Numbered from the stretch's first letter, positions 16,565 through 25,150 are shown. The stretch is 37,298 nt of DNA from Intrasporangium calvum (GCF_028446585.1 NZ_JAPFQL010000023.1:1-37298), one strand, 5' to 3'. Made by a program: numbers and translations. The notes: generated from the sequence alone by a model not told the origin.

Positions 16565-16602
16565 GTCCCGAGGGCTGGAAGGGACCGTGCCGCGGGACTC
16601 AG
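16561..16602. terminator. Bidirectional hairpin after the YbdK-type ligase
   Basis: CTGAGTCCCG (16561-16570) and CGGGACTCAG (16593-16602) form a perfect 10-bp stem around a 22-nt loop. It starts inside the ligase stop codon and faces the - strand gene ending at 16625. Its right arm abuts dispersed repeat copy 5. Confidence 0.6.
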
Positions 16603-16618
16603 CTCAGCGGCATACCCC
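16600..16618 (+). repeat. Dispersed repeat copy 5
   Basis: CAGCTCAGCGGCATACCCC, the only copy whose core is followed by CCC rather than GG/GA. It sits between the hairpin and the end of the convergent gene. Confidence 0.75.
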
Positions 16619-16624
16619 TTTCTC

Positions 16625-16996
16625 TCACTCGTCCCGCTCCCAAGGAGCCTTCTCGTCCCACTTGGCGTAGTACTTCGCGAGGTGGCTGCGCACCCGGTCG
16701 CGGTCCTTCTCCGGCAGGTCGACCCCGCCGCGGGAGCCCTGCATGACGGCGGCGGCCGCCATGACGCCGCGTGGCACTGCCGTGAGCCGGCTGTCCACGA
16801 CGTCCGCAATGAGCAGCTTGTAGGCGCTGAAGTTCTCCTTGTTGTCGGCGTCGTACCAGACGTGGGCGTCGCGGTACTTCTCGTTGGGGCCGTCCTCCGC
16901 GCCAGCCCACTCGCGCACCCTCCGCTCGGCTGCGTCACCGTCCCACTCGCGGTCGCGGTCCGCCAACGGCAGGTCCTGGAAGCTGGTCACGCTCAC
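16625..16996 (-). CDS. Small phage-like hypothetical protein
   Basis: A 123-residue acidic, soluble protein. GTG start at 16996, with GAGGAG six bases upstream. It has blocks WDGDAAERRVREWAG, YRDAHVWYDAD, FSAYKLLIADVVDSRLTAVP and GVMAAAAVMQGSRGGVDLP, ending RVRSHLAKYYAKW. I associate these with a short domain found beside phage prohead proteases and as stand-alone genes in actinobacteria (from memory). No other phage gene is nearby, so this looks like a domesticated or stand-alone member. Function unknown. It is divergent from the sigma factor gene and shares about 200 bases of upstream region with it. Confidence 0.8.
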   Translation of the reverse strand: MSVTSFQDLPLADRDREWDGDAAERRVREWAGAEDGPNEKYRDAHVWYDADNKENFSAYKLLIADVVDSRLTAVPRGVMAAAAVMQGSRGGVDLPEKDRDRVRSHLAKYYAKWDEKAPWERDE

Positions 16997-17203
16997 GACG
17001 ACTCCTCTCGTCCGTTTCGTGGGCGCATACCCGCCTCAACCACGGCATCACGGCCCTGCCTTTCGTTTTTGGGAGGGTGCGCTCTCGGAAAGTGTTCGTT
17101 TCCGTGGTGGTCGACCCCCGCGGCGAACCGAGATGGTTGGAGGGACTTCTTGAGCGGTTCAACCACGAGCTGACTCCGTCACCCGCATCGCAGGAGATGA
17201 GTC

Positions 17204-18049
17204 ATGTCACGCATGAAGTCCGTTACCCCCACCACCATGCCCACCCCGATCGGCCGCCGTGGCCGATTCGTCGAGAGGGACCGGAAGGCGGAGGAGCTGC
17301 TCCTCGAGCTCTCGCGTACAAAGAACTGCGCGGAGCGCGAAAGGCTCACCGAAGAGATCGTCCGGCTCCACCTCGACCTGTGTGACGGCGTGGCCGCCCG
17401 ATACGCCGGGCGCAGCATCCCGACCGAGGACCTCGTCCAGGTCGCGCGGCTCGCGCTCTGCGTTGCCATCAAGCGCTACCAGCCGGGACCCGGCACGTCG
17501 TTCATCGGCTACGCCCTCCCGACCATCTCGGGCGAGCTGAAGCGGCACTTCCGGGACCACGGCTGGATGGTGCGCCCACCCCGCCGGCTCCAGGAGCTCG
17601 GCCCGGTCCTGCGTCTGGCGCGCGAGCACTGGGAGCAGGAGCACGGCACCACGCCCACGACGCAGGACCTCGCTGACGAGGTCGGCGTCGAGGCCGATCA
17701 GGTGTCGGAGTGCCTGTCCGCGGAGCACAGCTACCACCCGCTGTCGCTCGACCTCACCTTCGGCGACGACGAGTCCCGCTCCCTCGCCGAGAGCCTGGCC
17801 GAGCCGCAGGAGGAGCTCGAGTCCGCTGCGGATCGGGTCTCCCTCGGTGCGGCGCTGGCGAGCCTGTCGCAGAAGGACCGGGAGCTGCTCCAGATGCGCT
17901 TCGTCGAAGGGATGACGCAGAAGGAGATCGGGATGGCGCTCGGCGTCAGCCAGATGCAGGTCTCCCGCCTCGTCCGCGCCGTGCTCGAGAAGCTGCGCGC
18001 CAAGATGGGCGTCACGGTCGACGACGTGCGTCAGGCCGTCGCCGCCTGA
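17204..18049 (+). CDS. RNA polymerase sigma factor, SigB/SigF/SigG family
   Basis: A 281-residue group 3 sigma factor. The ATG at 17204 follows GGAG (17193-17196). Region 2 spans about residues 40-110 (DLVQVARLALCVAIKRYQPG, then SFIGYALPTISGELKRHFRD, the region 2.3/2.4 signature of this class). Region 3 covers about 125-180 (TTPTTQDLADEVGVEADQVS). Region 4 is at the end, with helix-turn-helix QKEIGMALGVSQMQVSRLVR. It should direct RNA polymerase to GNNT-N-GGGTA promoters, and such sites occur at 217, 13204 and 13252. No anti-sigma factor gene is adjacent, so partner-switch control, if any, must lie elsewhere. I find no good match to its own promoter class just upstream. Confidence 0.93.
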   Translation: MSRMKSVTPTTMPTPIGRRGRFVERDRKAEELLLELSRTKNCAERERLTEEIVRLHLDLCDGVAARYAGRSIPTEDLVQVARLALCVAIKRYQPGPGTSFIGYALPTISGELKRHFRDHGWMVRPPRRLQELGPVLRLAREHWEQEHGTTPTTQDLADEVGVEADQVSECLSAEHSYHPLSLDLTFGDDESRSLAESLAEPQEELESAADRVSLGAALASLSQKDRELLQMRFVEGMTQKEIGMALGVSQMQVSRLVRAVLEKLRAKMGVTVDDVRQAVAA

Positions 18050-18082
18050 TCTGCCCGCCGTTCCCCGGAGCACCCGGGACGC

Positions 18083-18115
18083 GTGAACGCGCCGACGCAT
18101 TGTCGGCGCGTTCAC
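18083..18115 (+). terminator. Strong hairpin after the sigma factor gene
   Basis: GTGAACGCGCCGAC (18083-18096) and GTCGGCGCGTTCAC (18102-18115) make a perfect 14-bp stem with a 5-nt loop, 33 bases after the stop. No clear T-run follows, as is common in high-GC actinobacteria. Confidence 0.8.
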
Positions 18116-18292
18116 CGCGTCCACCGCGCCGGAGGTCGCCCGGGCTCGGTATCTGTGACGTGCCACCCAGTTCGCAGAGAGCCAAGATGCTTTTCCACGG
18201 CGGAGTGGTATAAGGTCGGAGAGTTGGTGGCCGGAGACGGCTGCTGATGGGTCAAACCACGGCCCTTGGACACGACAGCCTCGGAGTTGATC

Positions 18293-19315
18293 ATGTCCCT
18301 ATCGACCAGCACCACGAGCGCCATCCACAAGGTCACCCTCACGGCGACCAGCCCAGCCGCGATCGAGCGGATCTGCGCGGAGGAGCTCGGTGTCCCGCTT
18401 CGCGTGGTTGGCTGCCCTGACGGGTACTACGTCTCGCTGAACCACACCGACGCAGGACGGTTCTCGATCGACCTGCTCTCCGGAGCGGGTCTCTCCGCCG
18501 AGCTGGGCCCCGCCGGACCCGACAACGAGCCGGCCGGTTCCGTGCTCTTCCTCACCGGGGAGCGCGGCCTGATCCGGCTCGACGCCGCCGGTGAGGTCGA
18601 GCAGGTCGGGCCAGGCGAGTCCGTCTGCGTGGTCCGCGCCGCCGAGACCAGTCGAATTGACTGGACCGGCGACGAGCCCCGCGCCCACTGCGTCCGCCTC
18701 GACCTCGCTCTGGTCCGCGACATCGCCGCCGCGACGACCGGCGTCACCGACGTCGTCTTCACGGGGAGTCGGCCGGTCAGCCGCGCCGCCGAGGTGCACT
18801 GGCAGGAGACCGTCGCCCACGTGAAGCGGACCCTGGTCGGAGGCCCCGGCCTCCCGGTCACACCGCTCGTCGTGGGCGAGTCGGCCCGATTCCTCGCCGC
18901 AGTGGCGCTCGCGACCTTCCCGAACACGACGATGGAGTCGGTGCGGCGCGAGCAGGCAGCGGCAGCCCCGGTCTCGGACCTGCCGGTCACGGCGGAGACG
19001 GTGCGCGACGCGATCGCGTTCATCGAGGAGCACGCGCACGACGACCTCACCGTGGCCGACATCGCCGCGGCGGCCGGAGTGACGCCACGGGCAGTCCAGC
19101 TCGCGTTCCGTCGCCACCTCGACACGACACCCATGGCCTACCTGCGTCGGGTCCGGCTCGCTCGGGTGCACGACGAGCTCGCCGGTGCCGCTGCCGCAGA
19201 CGGCCTGACGGTCACCGAGGTCGCCTCGAAGTGGGGCTTCAGCGGGTCGAGCCGCTTCACGTCCTACTACCGCGAGGCCTACGGCGAGGCGCCCAGCCAG
19301 ACCCTGGCCAGCTGA
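18293..19315 (+). CDS. AraC-family transcriptional regulator
   Basis: A 340-residue protein. ATG 18293 has GGAG six bases before it; an in-frame TTG at 18266 is less likely. Residues about 1-220 form a ligand-sensing AraC-binding-like domain (GYYVSLNHTDAGRFSIDL; VEQVGPGESVCVVRA). Residues about 235-340 carry the two helix-turn-helix motifs (DLTVADIAAAAGVTPRAVQ and TVTEVASKWGFSGSSRFTSY), ending YREAYGEAPSQTLAS as usual. It probably controls a catabolic or stress operon; the adjacent acyl-CoA ligase gene (19479) is the nearest candidate. TATAAG at 18209 could be its -10, but no convincing -35 is seen. Confidence 0.92.
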   Translation: MSLSTSTTSAIHKVTLTATSPAAIERICAEELGVPLRVVGCPDGYYVSLNHTDAGRFSIDLLSGAGLSAELGPAGPDNEPAGSVLFLTGERGLIRLDAAGEVEQVGPGESVCVVRAAETSRIDWTGDEPRAHCVRLDLALVRDIAAATTGVTDVVFTGSRPVSRAAEVHWQETVAHVKRTLVGGPGLPVTPLVVGESARFLAAVALATFPNTTMESVRREQAAAAPVSDLPVTAETVRDAIAFIEEHAHDDLTVADIAAAAGVTPRAVQLAFRRHLDTTPMAYLRRVRLARVHDELAGAAAADGLTVTEVASKWGFSGSSRFTSYYREAYGEAPSQTLAS

Positions 19316-19323
19316 GTCCCTGC

Positions 19324-19356
19324 CTCCCTGCACGCCGTTCGTGGGCGTGCAGGGAG
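19324..19356 (+). terminator. Hairpin after the AraC-family gene
   Basis: CTCCCTGCACGCC and GGCGTGCAGGGAG form a 13-bp stem with a short loop, starting nine bases after the stop. It insulates the regulator from the ligase gene at 19479. Confidence 0.75.
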
Positions 19357-19478
19357 CGCGTTCCGGGACAGATGACAGAACTTCCGGCGTGACGGGGTCG
19401 GCTTCGAGCATGAAACCGGGTGACTGACTCTCGGTAGGTGCGTCATCCGTCCCCAAGGTCTGGCTCTAGGTTGGCGGA

Positions 19479-21035
19479 ATGGAACTGGAGGGCTACACGG
19501 GCGAGCCCGCACCGGACCGGCTCAACCTCACCGAGCTCACCATCGGTCGCAGCGCAGCATCCGCCCCGGACCGGGACGCGCTCGTCGTCGTCCACGACGC
19601 TGACGGGCCGGCGGACCGGGCCGAGCGCTGGAGCTACGCCGAGCTCGACCAGGCTGTCCGGTCGGTCGCCGCCGGGTTGCTCGGCCTCGGCCTGGAGCCG
19701 GGCGACCGGCTCCTCATCCGGCTCGGCAACACCAGCGACTACGCCCTGCTGCACTTCGGCGCGATGGCGGCCGGGATCATCTCGCTTCCCACGTCGCCCC
19801 AGCTCACCGCCGAGGAGGTCCAGTTCCTCATCGACGACGCCGAGGCTCGAGCGGTGGCCACGAGTGACGCGCTCGCCGTCCCCTTGCCTCCCGGAGTCGC
19901 ACGGGTCTCGCCCGACGACGTTGCGCGCTGGCGTGCGGAAGCGAGCCCAGCGGCATACGGCCTGACGAGGGCAGACGACCCGGCGTTCCTCGTCTACACG
20001 TCGGGGACGACCGGCCGCCCGAAGGGCGTTCTCCACGCGCACCGCTCGGCGTGGGGGCGCCGGCCCATGCACGAGGCGTGGCTCGGCCTCGGGCCGGCCG
20101 ATGTGTTGTTGCACGCAGGGGCTTTCAACTGGACCTACACGCTCGGCGTCGGCCTCACGGATCCGTGGTCGCGGCAGGCAACCGCCTTGATCCACAACGG
20201 TCCCCGTGATCCGGGCGTGTGGGCTCGGCTCATCGAGGCGCACCGCGCGACGATCTTCGCGGCGGTCCCGGGCGTGTACCGCCAGCTGCTCCGCAGTGGA
20301 GCCCTGGAGAGTCACGACCTCGGCTCCCTCCGACACGGTGTCACCGCCGGGGAGGCCCTCCCGCCGGCGCTGCTCGAGGAGTGGCGCGACCGCACCGGCC
20401 TCGAGCTGTATGAAGCGCTCGGGATGAGCGAGGTGTCGACCTTCATCTCGTCGGGCCCGACCGTGCCGGTCCGACCGGGCAGCCCGGGCCGGGCACAGCC
20501 CGGTCGGTGCGTGGCGGTCCTGCCGACCGACGGCGGCGCGGAGCCGCTGGCGCCCGGGGAGACGGGGCTGCTCGCCGTGCACCGCACCGACCCCGGGCTG
20601 ATGCTGGGCTACTGGCGGCGGCCGGCGGAGGAGGCGCAGGTCGTCCGCGGTGACTGGTTCGTCGGGGGCGACCTCGTCGACATCGCCGCCGACGGCTACG
20701 TCACGTTTCACGGGCGCGCCGACGACGTGATGAACGCGATGGGCTACCGGGTCTCGCCGCTCGAGGTCGAGGACTGCCTCATCCGGCACCCATCGGTGGC
20801 GGAGGTCGCCGTGACCGAGGTCGAGGTCCGCGAGGGGGTGCGGATCATCGCGGCGTTCGTCGTGCCCGTGGACGCCGACGACCCGGACGGCGTGGATGCG
20901 GCCGCCCTGCTCGCCCATGCCGCCGAGCACCTGGCCGCCTACAAGCGGCCCCGCGAGGTGGTCTATGTCGACTGCCTCCCGCGAACGGGCAACGGCAAGC
21001 CGCGGCGCCGCGACCTGCGGCACCACCTGCCCTGA
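19479..21035 (+). CDS. AMP-forming acyl/aryl-CoA ligase (ANL superfamily)
   Basis: A 518-residue enzyme that would activate a carboxylate as acyl-AMP and transfer it to CoA. The A3 motif is YTSGTTGRPKG (173-183), A5 is YEALGMSEVS, the hinge region has GDLVDIAADGYVTFHGRADD, and the catalytic Lys lies in RTGNGKPRR near the end. Overall layout resembles benzoate/acetoacetate-type CoA ligases, but the substrate cannot be told. The dispersed repeat (19941-19960) is embedded in frame and encodes ASPAAYG (155-161) in the variable linker just before A3. ATG 19479 has only a weak GCGGA site, with TAGGTT about ten bases upstream, so a short-leader transcript is possible. Confidence 0.9.
   Translation: MELEGYTGEPAPDRLNLTELTIGRSAASAPDRDALVVVHDADGPADRAERWSYAELDQAVRSVAAGLLGLGLEPGDRLLIRLGNTSDYALLHFGAMAAGIISLPTSPQLTAEEVQFLIDDAEARAVATSDALAVPLPPGVARVSPDDVARWRAEASPAAYGLTRADDPAFLVYTSGTTGRPKGVLHAHRSAWGRRPMHEAWLGLGPADVLLHAGAFNWTYTLGVGLTDPWSRQATALIHNGPRDPGVWARLIEAHRATIFAAVPGVYRQLLRSGALESHDLGSLRHGVTAGEALPPALLEEWRDRTGLELYEALGMSEVSTFISSGPTVPVRPGSPGRAQPGRCVAVLPTDGGAEPLAPGETGLLAVHRTDPGLMLGYWRRPAEEAQVVRGDWFVGGDLVDIAADGYVTFHGRADDVMNAMGYRVSPLEVEDCLIRHPSVAEVAVTEVEVREGVRIIAAFVVPVDADDPDGVDAAALLAHAAEHLAAYKRPREVVYVDCLPRTGNGKPRRRDLRHHLP
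19941..19960 (+). repeat. Dispersed repeat copy 6, inside the CoA-ligase gene
   Basis: GCGAGCCCAGCGGCATACGG, read in frame as part of EASPAAYG in a loop before the ATP-binding motif. The same reading occurs in the ArsA-like gene at 36785. Confidence 0.85.
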
Positions 21036-21062
21036 AGACCCGGCTCAGGAGGGCAGGGCTCC

Positions 21063-21191
21063 TCAGGGTCCGGGCGCCTCGATGACGGACAGGACGTTGC
21101 CCGCGGGGTCGGTGAACCAGGCCTGGGTGTCCTGGAACATGGCGCTTCCTTTCATCGGAAGCCTCCAGTACAGCGCGGGAGAAGCCTGCTT
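21063..21191 (-). pseudogene. C-terminal fragment of a VOC/glyoxalase-like protein
   Basis: Reading the - strand directly after the AI-2E transporter stop, in the same frame, gives ALYWRLPMKGSAMFQDTQAW then FTDPAGNVLSVIEAPGP and a stop. DPAGNVLSVIE is the typical C-terminal strand of vicinal-oxygen-chelate enzymes. The N-terminal three quarters are absent. An ATG at 21155 could give a 30-residue peptide, but a gene remnant is more likely. Confidence 0.6.
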
Positions 21192-22289
21192 TCAGAGTTC
21201 CTCGGGCTCGAGATCCTCAGGCTCGAGATCCTCGACGCTGCGCCACGTCGTGATCGCGGACCACGTGACGGCGGCGAACGGGACGGCCAGGATCGCGCCG
21301 ATGATGCCGGCCGAGATGGTCCCGATGGACAGGGCGAGCAGCACGGCGAGCGGGTGCAGCGACAGCGTCTTGCCGAGGACGTAAGGGGCGAGGACGTCGC
21401 CCTCGAGCTGGTTGACCACGATGACGACGGCGACGAGGATCAGCGCGGCGACCATGCCGTTGCTCACGAGAGCGATGAGCGCCGCCAGGGCGCCGGCGGT
21501 CGTGGCGCCGAGCAGGGGGACGAAGGCGCCGATGAACACGACGATGGCGATCGGCAGGGCCAGCGGCACGCCGAGCAGCGCCACGCTCCCGCCGATCAGG
21601 GTGGCCTCGACGAGTGCGATGAGGGCGGTTCCCCGGACGTAGCCGCCCAGCGTGGACACGGCCTCCTCCGCGACCCGGTCGAAGCGGTGGGCGTGCCGCT
21701 CCGGGAGCAGCTCCCGGCGCAGGAAGGTCCAGATCCGCTCGCCGTCCTTGAGGAGGAAGTAGAGCAGGACGAGCCCGAGGAAGATGCCGGCCAGGATCTC
21801 CACCACGAGGGTCGCTCCCGTGATCACGCCCTGCCCGCGGGGGCCGGCGAGGAACTCGCTCGCCTGGGCCCAGAGCTCCTCGATGCGCTTGCGGTCGAGG
21901 CCCAGGGGTGACTGGGCGAGGAACCGCTCCAGCTCTTGCACGCCCTTGCTCGCACCGTCGGCCAGCTCGCTCCACTGGTCCTGCGCCGCCCTGGCCACGG
22001 CCCAGATCAGCCCACCGAAGATCGCGAATCCGGTCAGCAGCGTCGCCCATACTGATGGGGCTCGGGGCAGCCCGCGGCGGTTGAGCCATGCCACGATCGG
22101 GCTCGCCGCGGCGGCGATGAGCACGGCGATGAGCAGCGGCACCACGACGAGGCGCAGCTGCACGCCGACCCAGACGGCGATGACGAGCAGCGTGAGCACA
22201 GCGAGGACCTGCAGGCTGCGGATGGCGGCGCGCCCGAGCCGGTCGTGCCACGGGCCGGCATCCGCCGCAGGATGCTGCGGGAGGTTCAT
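21192..22289 (-). CDS. AI-2E (PerM) family transporter
   Basis: A 365-residue membrane protein. ATG 22289, beginning MNLPQHPAADAG with GGGAG upstream; the frame extends 48 codons further but crosses the divergent gene's start region. Seven to eight hydrophobic segments are visible, e.g. SLQVLAVLTLLVIAVWVGVQ, GFAIFGGLIWAV and LAGIFLGLVLLYFLL. There are family motifs LLYFLLKDGERIW and GGYVRGTALIALVEA, and the C-terminal block QLEGDVLAPYVLGKTLSLHP. The family includes TqsA and Na+/H+ antiporters; the substrate here is unknown. The last residues (DLEPEDLEPEEL) come from a 15-bp tandem repeat. Confidence 0.9.
   Translation of the reverse strand: MNLPQHPAADAGPWHDRLGRAAIRSLQVLAVLTLLVIAVWVGVQLRLVVVPLLIAVLIAAAASPIVAWLNRRGLPRAPSVWATLLTGFAIFGGLIWAVARAAQDQWSELADGASKGVQELERFLAQSPLGLDRKRIEELWAQASEFLAGPRGQGVITGATLVVEILAGIFLGLVLLYFLLKDGERIWTFLRRELLPERHAHRFDRVAEEAVSTLGGYVRGTALIALVEATLIGGSVALLGVPLALPIAIVVFIGAFVPLLGATTAGALAALIALVSNGMVAALILVAVVIVVNQLEGDVLAPYVLGKTLSLHPLAVLLALSIGTISAGIIGAILAVPFAAVTWSAITTWRSVEDLEPEDLEPEEL
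21201..21230 (-). repeat. 15-bp tandem repeat at the AI-2E transporter C-terminus
   Basis: CTCGGGCTCGAGATC and CTCAGGCTCGAGATC follow each other at 21201-21230 and encode repeated DLEPE units. Confidence 0.8.
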
Positions 22290-22338
22290 GACGCGAACTC
22301 TCCCACACCGCTCGCCGGTGGCCGAGAACCAGCAGTTG

Positions 22339-22358
22339 GCGAGCCCAGCGGGAGTACG
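22339..22358 (+). repeat. Degenerate copy of the dispersed repeat
   Basis: GCGAGCCCAGCGGGAGTACG keeps the left half exactly and the TACGG end, but has GAG for CA in the core. It lies upstream of the M20 gene's ribosome site. Confidence 0.45.
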
Positions 22359-22380
22359 GTGCGAGGAGGAGGTGAGCGCC

Positions 22381-23619
22381 ATGGCGGCACCGCGATCGGA
22401 GACGCAGGACGTGCTTGGCCGGCTCGAGGCCACGAGGGCGTGGCAGGAGGAGCTCTACCGTCACCTGCATGCCCATCCCGAGCTGAGCTCGCTGGAGAAG
22501 GAGACCGCCGCCGAGGTGTCGCGCCGGCTGGAGGGCTTCGGCTACGAGGTCCAGCAGGTGGGTGGCGGGGTCGTGGGCGTCCTGGCCAACGGCACCGGGC
22601 CCACGGTGCTCGTGCGCGCGGACATGGACGCCTTGCCCGTGACGGAGCTGACCGAGCTGCCCTACGCCTCGAAGGTGACCGCCGTGGACGAGACCGGCGC
22701 GACCGTCGGGGTGTCCCACGCGTGTGGGCACGACGTCCACATCACCTGCCTCCTCGGGGCGGCCGAGCTGCTGGCCCAGGGGCGCCAGAGCTGGGCGGGG
22801 ACCTTCGTGGCCCTCTTCCAGCCGGCGGAGGAGACGGCTGCCGGGGCGAGGGCCATGGTCGACGACGGCCTGACCGAACAGGTTCCCCGACCAGATGTCG
22901 CCCTCGCCCAGCACGTCCTCAGCCATGAGGCCGGCATCATCGGGACCCAGGTCGGCCCGGTCCTCTCGGCGGGAGACAGCATCCGGGTCACGGTGTTCGG
23001 CAAGGGGTCGCACGGCTCGATGCCGCACCTGGGCGTCGACCCGGTCGTCCTCGCCGCGTCGATCGTCCTGCGGCTGCAGACGATCGTCTCCCGCGAGACC
23101 AAGCCGGGGGAGTTCGCCGTCGTCACCGTGGGCAGCAGCGTCGCGGGCACGAAGAGCAACATCGTCCCCGACCGGGCCGTCCTGCTCATCAACGTCCGCA
23201 CGTACGACTCGAGCGTCCGGGACAAGGTCCTGGCGAGCATCGAGCGGATCGTCCGCGCCGAGTGCGAGGCGTCCGGGTCGCCGGAGCCCCCCACCTTCGA
23301 CTACTACGACCAGTACCCGCTCACCGACAACGACCCGGAGGTCACCGAGCGTGTGACCGCAGCCTTCCGTGACCACTTCGGCGAGGCCCGTGTCCGGGAG
23401 CTCGGCCGGGTCACGGCCAGCGAGGACTTCAGCCGGATCCCGGACGCCTTCGGGACTCCCTACACCTACTGGGGGGTGGGCGGGTTCGCGCCGGGGCAGG
23501 AGTCCTTCCCGAATCACTCGCCCTACTTCGCCCCCGCCATCCAGCCGACCCTCGATGCCGGCACCGAGGCCATCGTCGTCGCGGCGCTGGCCCACCTCAG
23601 TCAGGAGGACGCGTCATGA
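22381..23619 (+). CDS. M20-family amidohydrolase (hippurate hydrolase-like)
   Basis: A 412-residue metallo-amidohydrolase. The ATG at 22381 follows GGAGGTGA closely, a near-ideal ribosome site. Metal-binding motifs are RADMDALPVTE, HACGHD (from His113) and QPAEET, with the dimerisation lid block GKGSHGSMPHLGVDP and a C-terminal His in FPNHSPYF. M20D enzymes cleave N-acyl amino acids, and some remove peptides or indole-acetyl-amino acids. Its stop overlaps the start of the MFS gene (ATGA), suggesting that the product or substrate of one is carried by the other. No signal peptide; cytoplasmic. Confidence 0.93.
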   Translation: MAAPRSETQDVLGRLEATRAWQEELYRHLHAHPELSSLEKETAAEVSRRLEGFGYEVQQVGGGVVGVLANGTGPTVLVRADMDALPVTELTELPYASKVTAVDETGATVGVSHACGHDVHITCLLGAAELLAQGRQSWAGTFVALFQPAEETAAGARAMVDDGLTEQVPRPDVALAQHVLSHEAGIIGTQVGPVLSAGDSIRVTVFGKGSHGSMPHLGVDPVVLAASIVLRLQTIVSRETKPGEFAVVTVGSSVAGTKSNIVPDRAVLLINVRTYDSSVRDKVLASIERIVRAECEASGSPEPPTFDYYDQYPLTDNDPEVTERVTAAFRDHFGEARVRELGRVTASEDFSRIPDAFGTPYTYWGVGGFAPGQESFPNHSPYFAPAIQPTLDAGTEAIVVAALAHLSQEDAS

Positions 23620-25130
23620 CAACCACGGGCCACCCCGCCCCGACGAGCCACGCTCAGGGCTTCAAGGGCAACGACAAGCTGCTCCTCGGCATCGTCCTCG
23701 GGGTCCTGACCTTCTGGATGTTCGCCGGCACGGTCGGCACCGTCGCCCGCAGCATCCTCACCGACATCAACGGCGGCCCGATCGACGAGGTCACCAACCC
23801 GCTCGTCACGCTCGACCAGATGAACCTCGCCGTCTCGATCACGGCGCTCTTCTCCGGCCTGTTCATCGTCTTCATGGGCGGCCTCGCGGACCGCATCGGG
23901 CGCGTCCGGATCGCCTTGGTCGGCAACGGTCTCGGCATCCTCGGCTCGTTGCTCATCATCTTCGCCAACGGCGGTGCAGCCCTCCCACTGCTCCTCACCG
24001 GGCGAGCCGTTCAGGGCCTGTCGGCGGCCTGCATCATGCCGGCGACCATGGCGCTGGTGAAGACCTACTGGGACGGCGCGGCCCGGCAGCGGGCCGTGTC
24101 GATGTGGTCGATCGGCTCGTGGGGCGGCTCTGGCCTGGCGGCGCTCTTCGGCGGCCTGCTGGCCTCGAGCTTCAACTGGCGGGTCATCTTCTACGTCTCG
24201 ATCGCCGTCTCGGCCATCGCGATCACCCTGCTGTGGGGCACCCCGGAGAGCCGGGCGCCCGGCGGCGCGAGGGGTCGTTTCGACGTGGGCGGCCTCGCGA
24301 TCTTCATGGTCAGCGTGCTGGCCCTGATGGTCGTCCTCATCTTCGGCCGGCAGCTCGGCTGGGGCTCCGCCCTGACGCTCGTCCTCGCAGCGGTGGCGGT
24401 GGCCGGCGGGGTGGTCTTCTACTTCTACGAGCGCGGCCGCACCGCCCCCTTCATCGACTTCGCGCTCTTCCGCAACACGACCTTCACGGGTGCGACCATC
24501 AGCAACTTCGTCCTCAACGGCACGATCGGCCTGCTCATCGTGAGCCAGCAGATGCTGCAGATCGCCCGGCCGGAGCTCTTCGACCCGTGGAAGGCCGGCC
24601 TGCTCACCATCGGCTACGCGGTCGCCATCATCGGCTTCATCCGCGTCGGCGAGAAGCTGCTCCGTCGCTTCGGCCCGCGCAAGCCGATGCTGTGGGGCGC
24701 GTCGATCGTCGCCCTGTCCTCGCTGCTCCTCATGCCGACGCACCTGCTCGTCGGGCCGTACACCGTGCTGGCCGTCATCGCCTACACCCTCTTCGGGGTC
24801 GGTCTCGCGTTCTATGCGACGCCGTCCACCGATGCGGCGCTTGCCAACCTGCCGCCAGCGGAGGCGGGCGCCGGCGCGGGCATCTACAAGATGGCGTCGT
24901 CTCTCGGCAGCGCGATCGGCGCGGCCCTGTCACTGACGATCTTCAGCTCGTTCCTCGGGTCGGGCGTCACCATCGTCGGCGAGCTGCTCCACACCCAGGG
25001 AATCCAGACCAACGAGGCCGTCCGGCAGGCCGGTCTCGTCACCTTCCTGTTCAACCTCGTCCTCGCCCTCATCGCGATCATCTCGATCCTCACCACCATC
25101 CCCAAGGGGAGGAAGTACGACACGGGCTGA
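23616..25130 (+). CDS. MFS transporter, DHA2 (14-TM) drug/proton antiporter type
   Basis: A 504-residue polytopic protein with about 14 hydrophobic segments. The family A-motif is GGLADRIGRVRIALVGN, and the motif C-like region is SIGSWGGSGLAALFGG. GRAVQGLSAACIMPATMAL is the classic EmrB/QacA segment. The N-terminus (TTTGHPAPTSHAQGFKGND) is cytoplasmic. It starts in the stop of the M20 hydrolase gene, so the pair is cotranslated. Export of a toxic acyl-amino acid, peptide or drug is possible, but no substrate is indicated. A hairpin (25251-25290) lies downstream. Confidence 0.92.
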   Translation: MTTTGHPAPTSHAQGFKGNDKLLLGIVLGVLTFWMFAGTVGTVARSILTDINGGPIDEVTNPLVTLDQMNLAVSITALFSGLFIVFMGGLADRIGRVRIALVGNGLGILGSLLIIFANGGAALPLLLTGRAVQGLSAACIMPATMALVKTYWDGAARQRAVSMWSIGSWGGSGLAALFGGLLASSFNWRVIFYVSIAVSAIAITLLWGTPESRAPGGARGRFDVGGLAIFMVSVLALMVVLIFGRQLGWGSALTLVLAAVAVAGGVVFYFYERGRTAPFIDFALFRNTTFTGATISNFVLNGTIGLLIVSQQMLQIARPELFDPWKAGLLTIGYAVAIIGFIRVGEKLLRRFGPRKPMLWGASIVALSSLLLMPTHLLVGPYTVLAVIAYTLFGVGLAFYATPSTDAALANLPPAEAGAGAGIYKMASSLGSAIGAALSLTIFSSFLGSGVTIVGELLHTQGIQTNEAVRQAGLVTFLFNLVLALIAIISILTTIPKGRKYDTG

Positions 25131-25150
25131 CCTTCGCTTCACCAGCCTTG

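Noticed and set aside
17000-17200. SigB-type autoregulated promoter before the sigma factor gene or the divergent small gene
   Set aside because: A GGGTAT occurs on the - strand near 17030, but no GNNT lies at the required distance.
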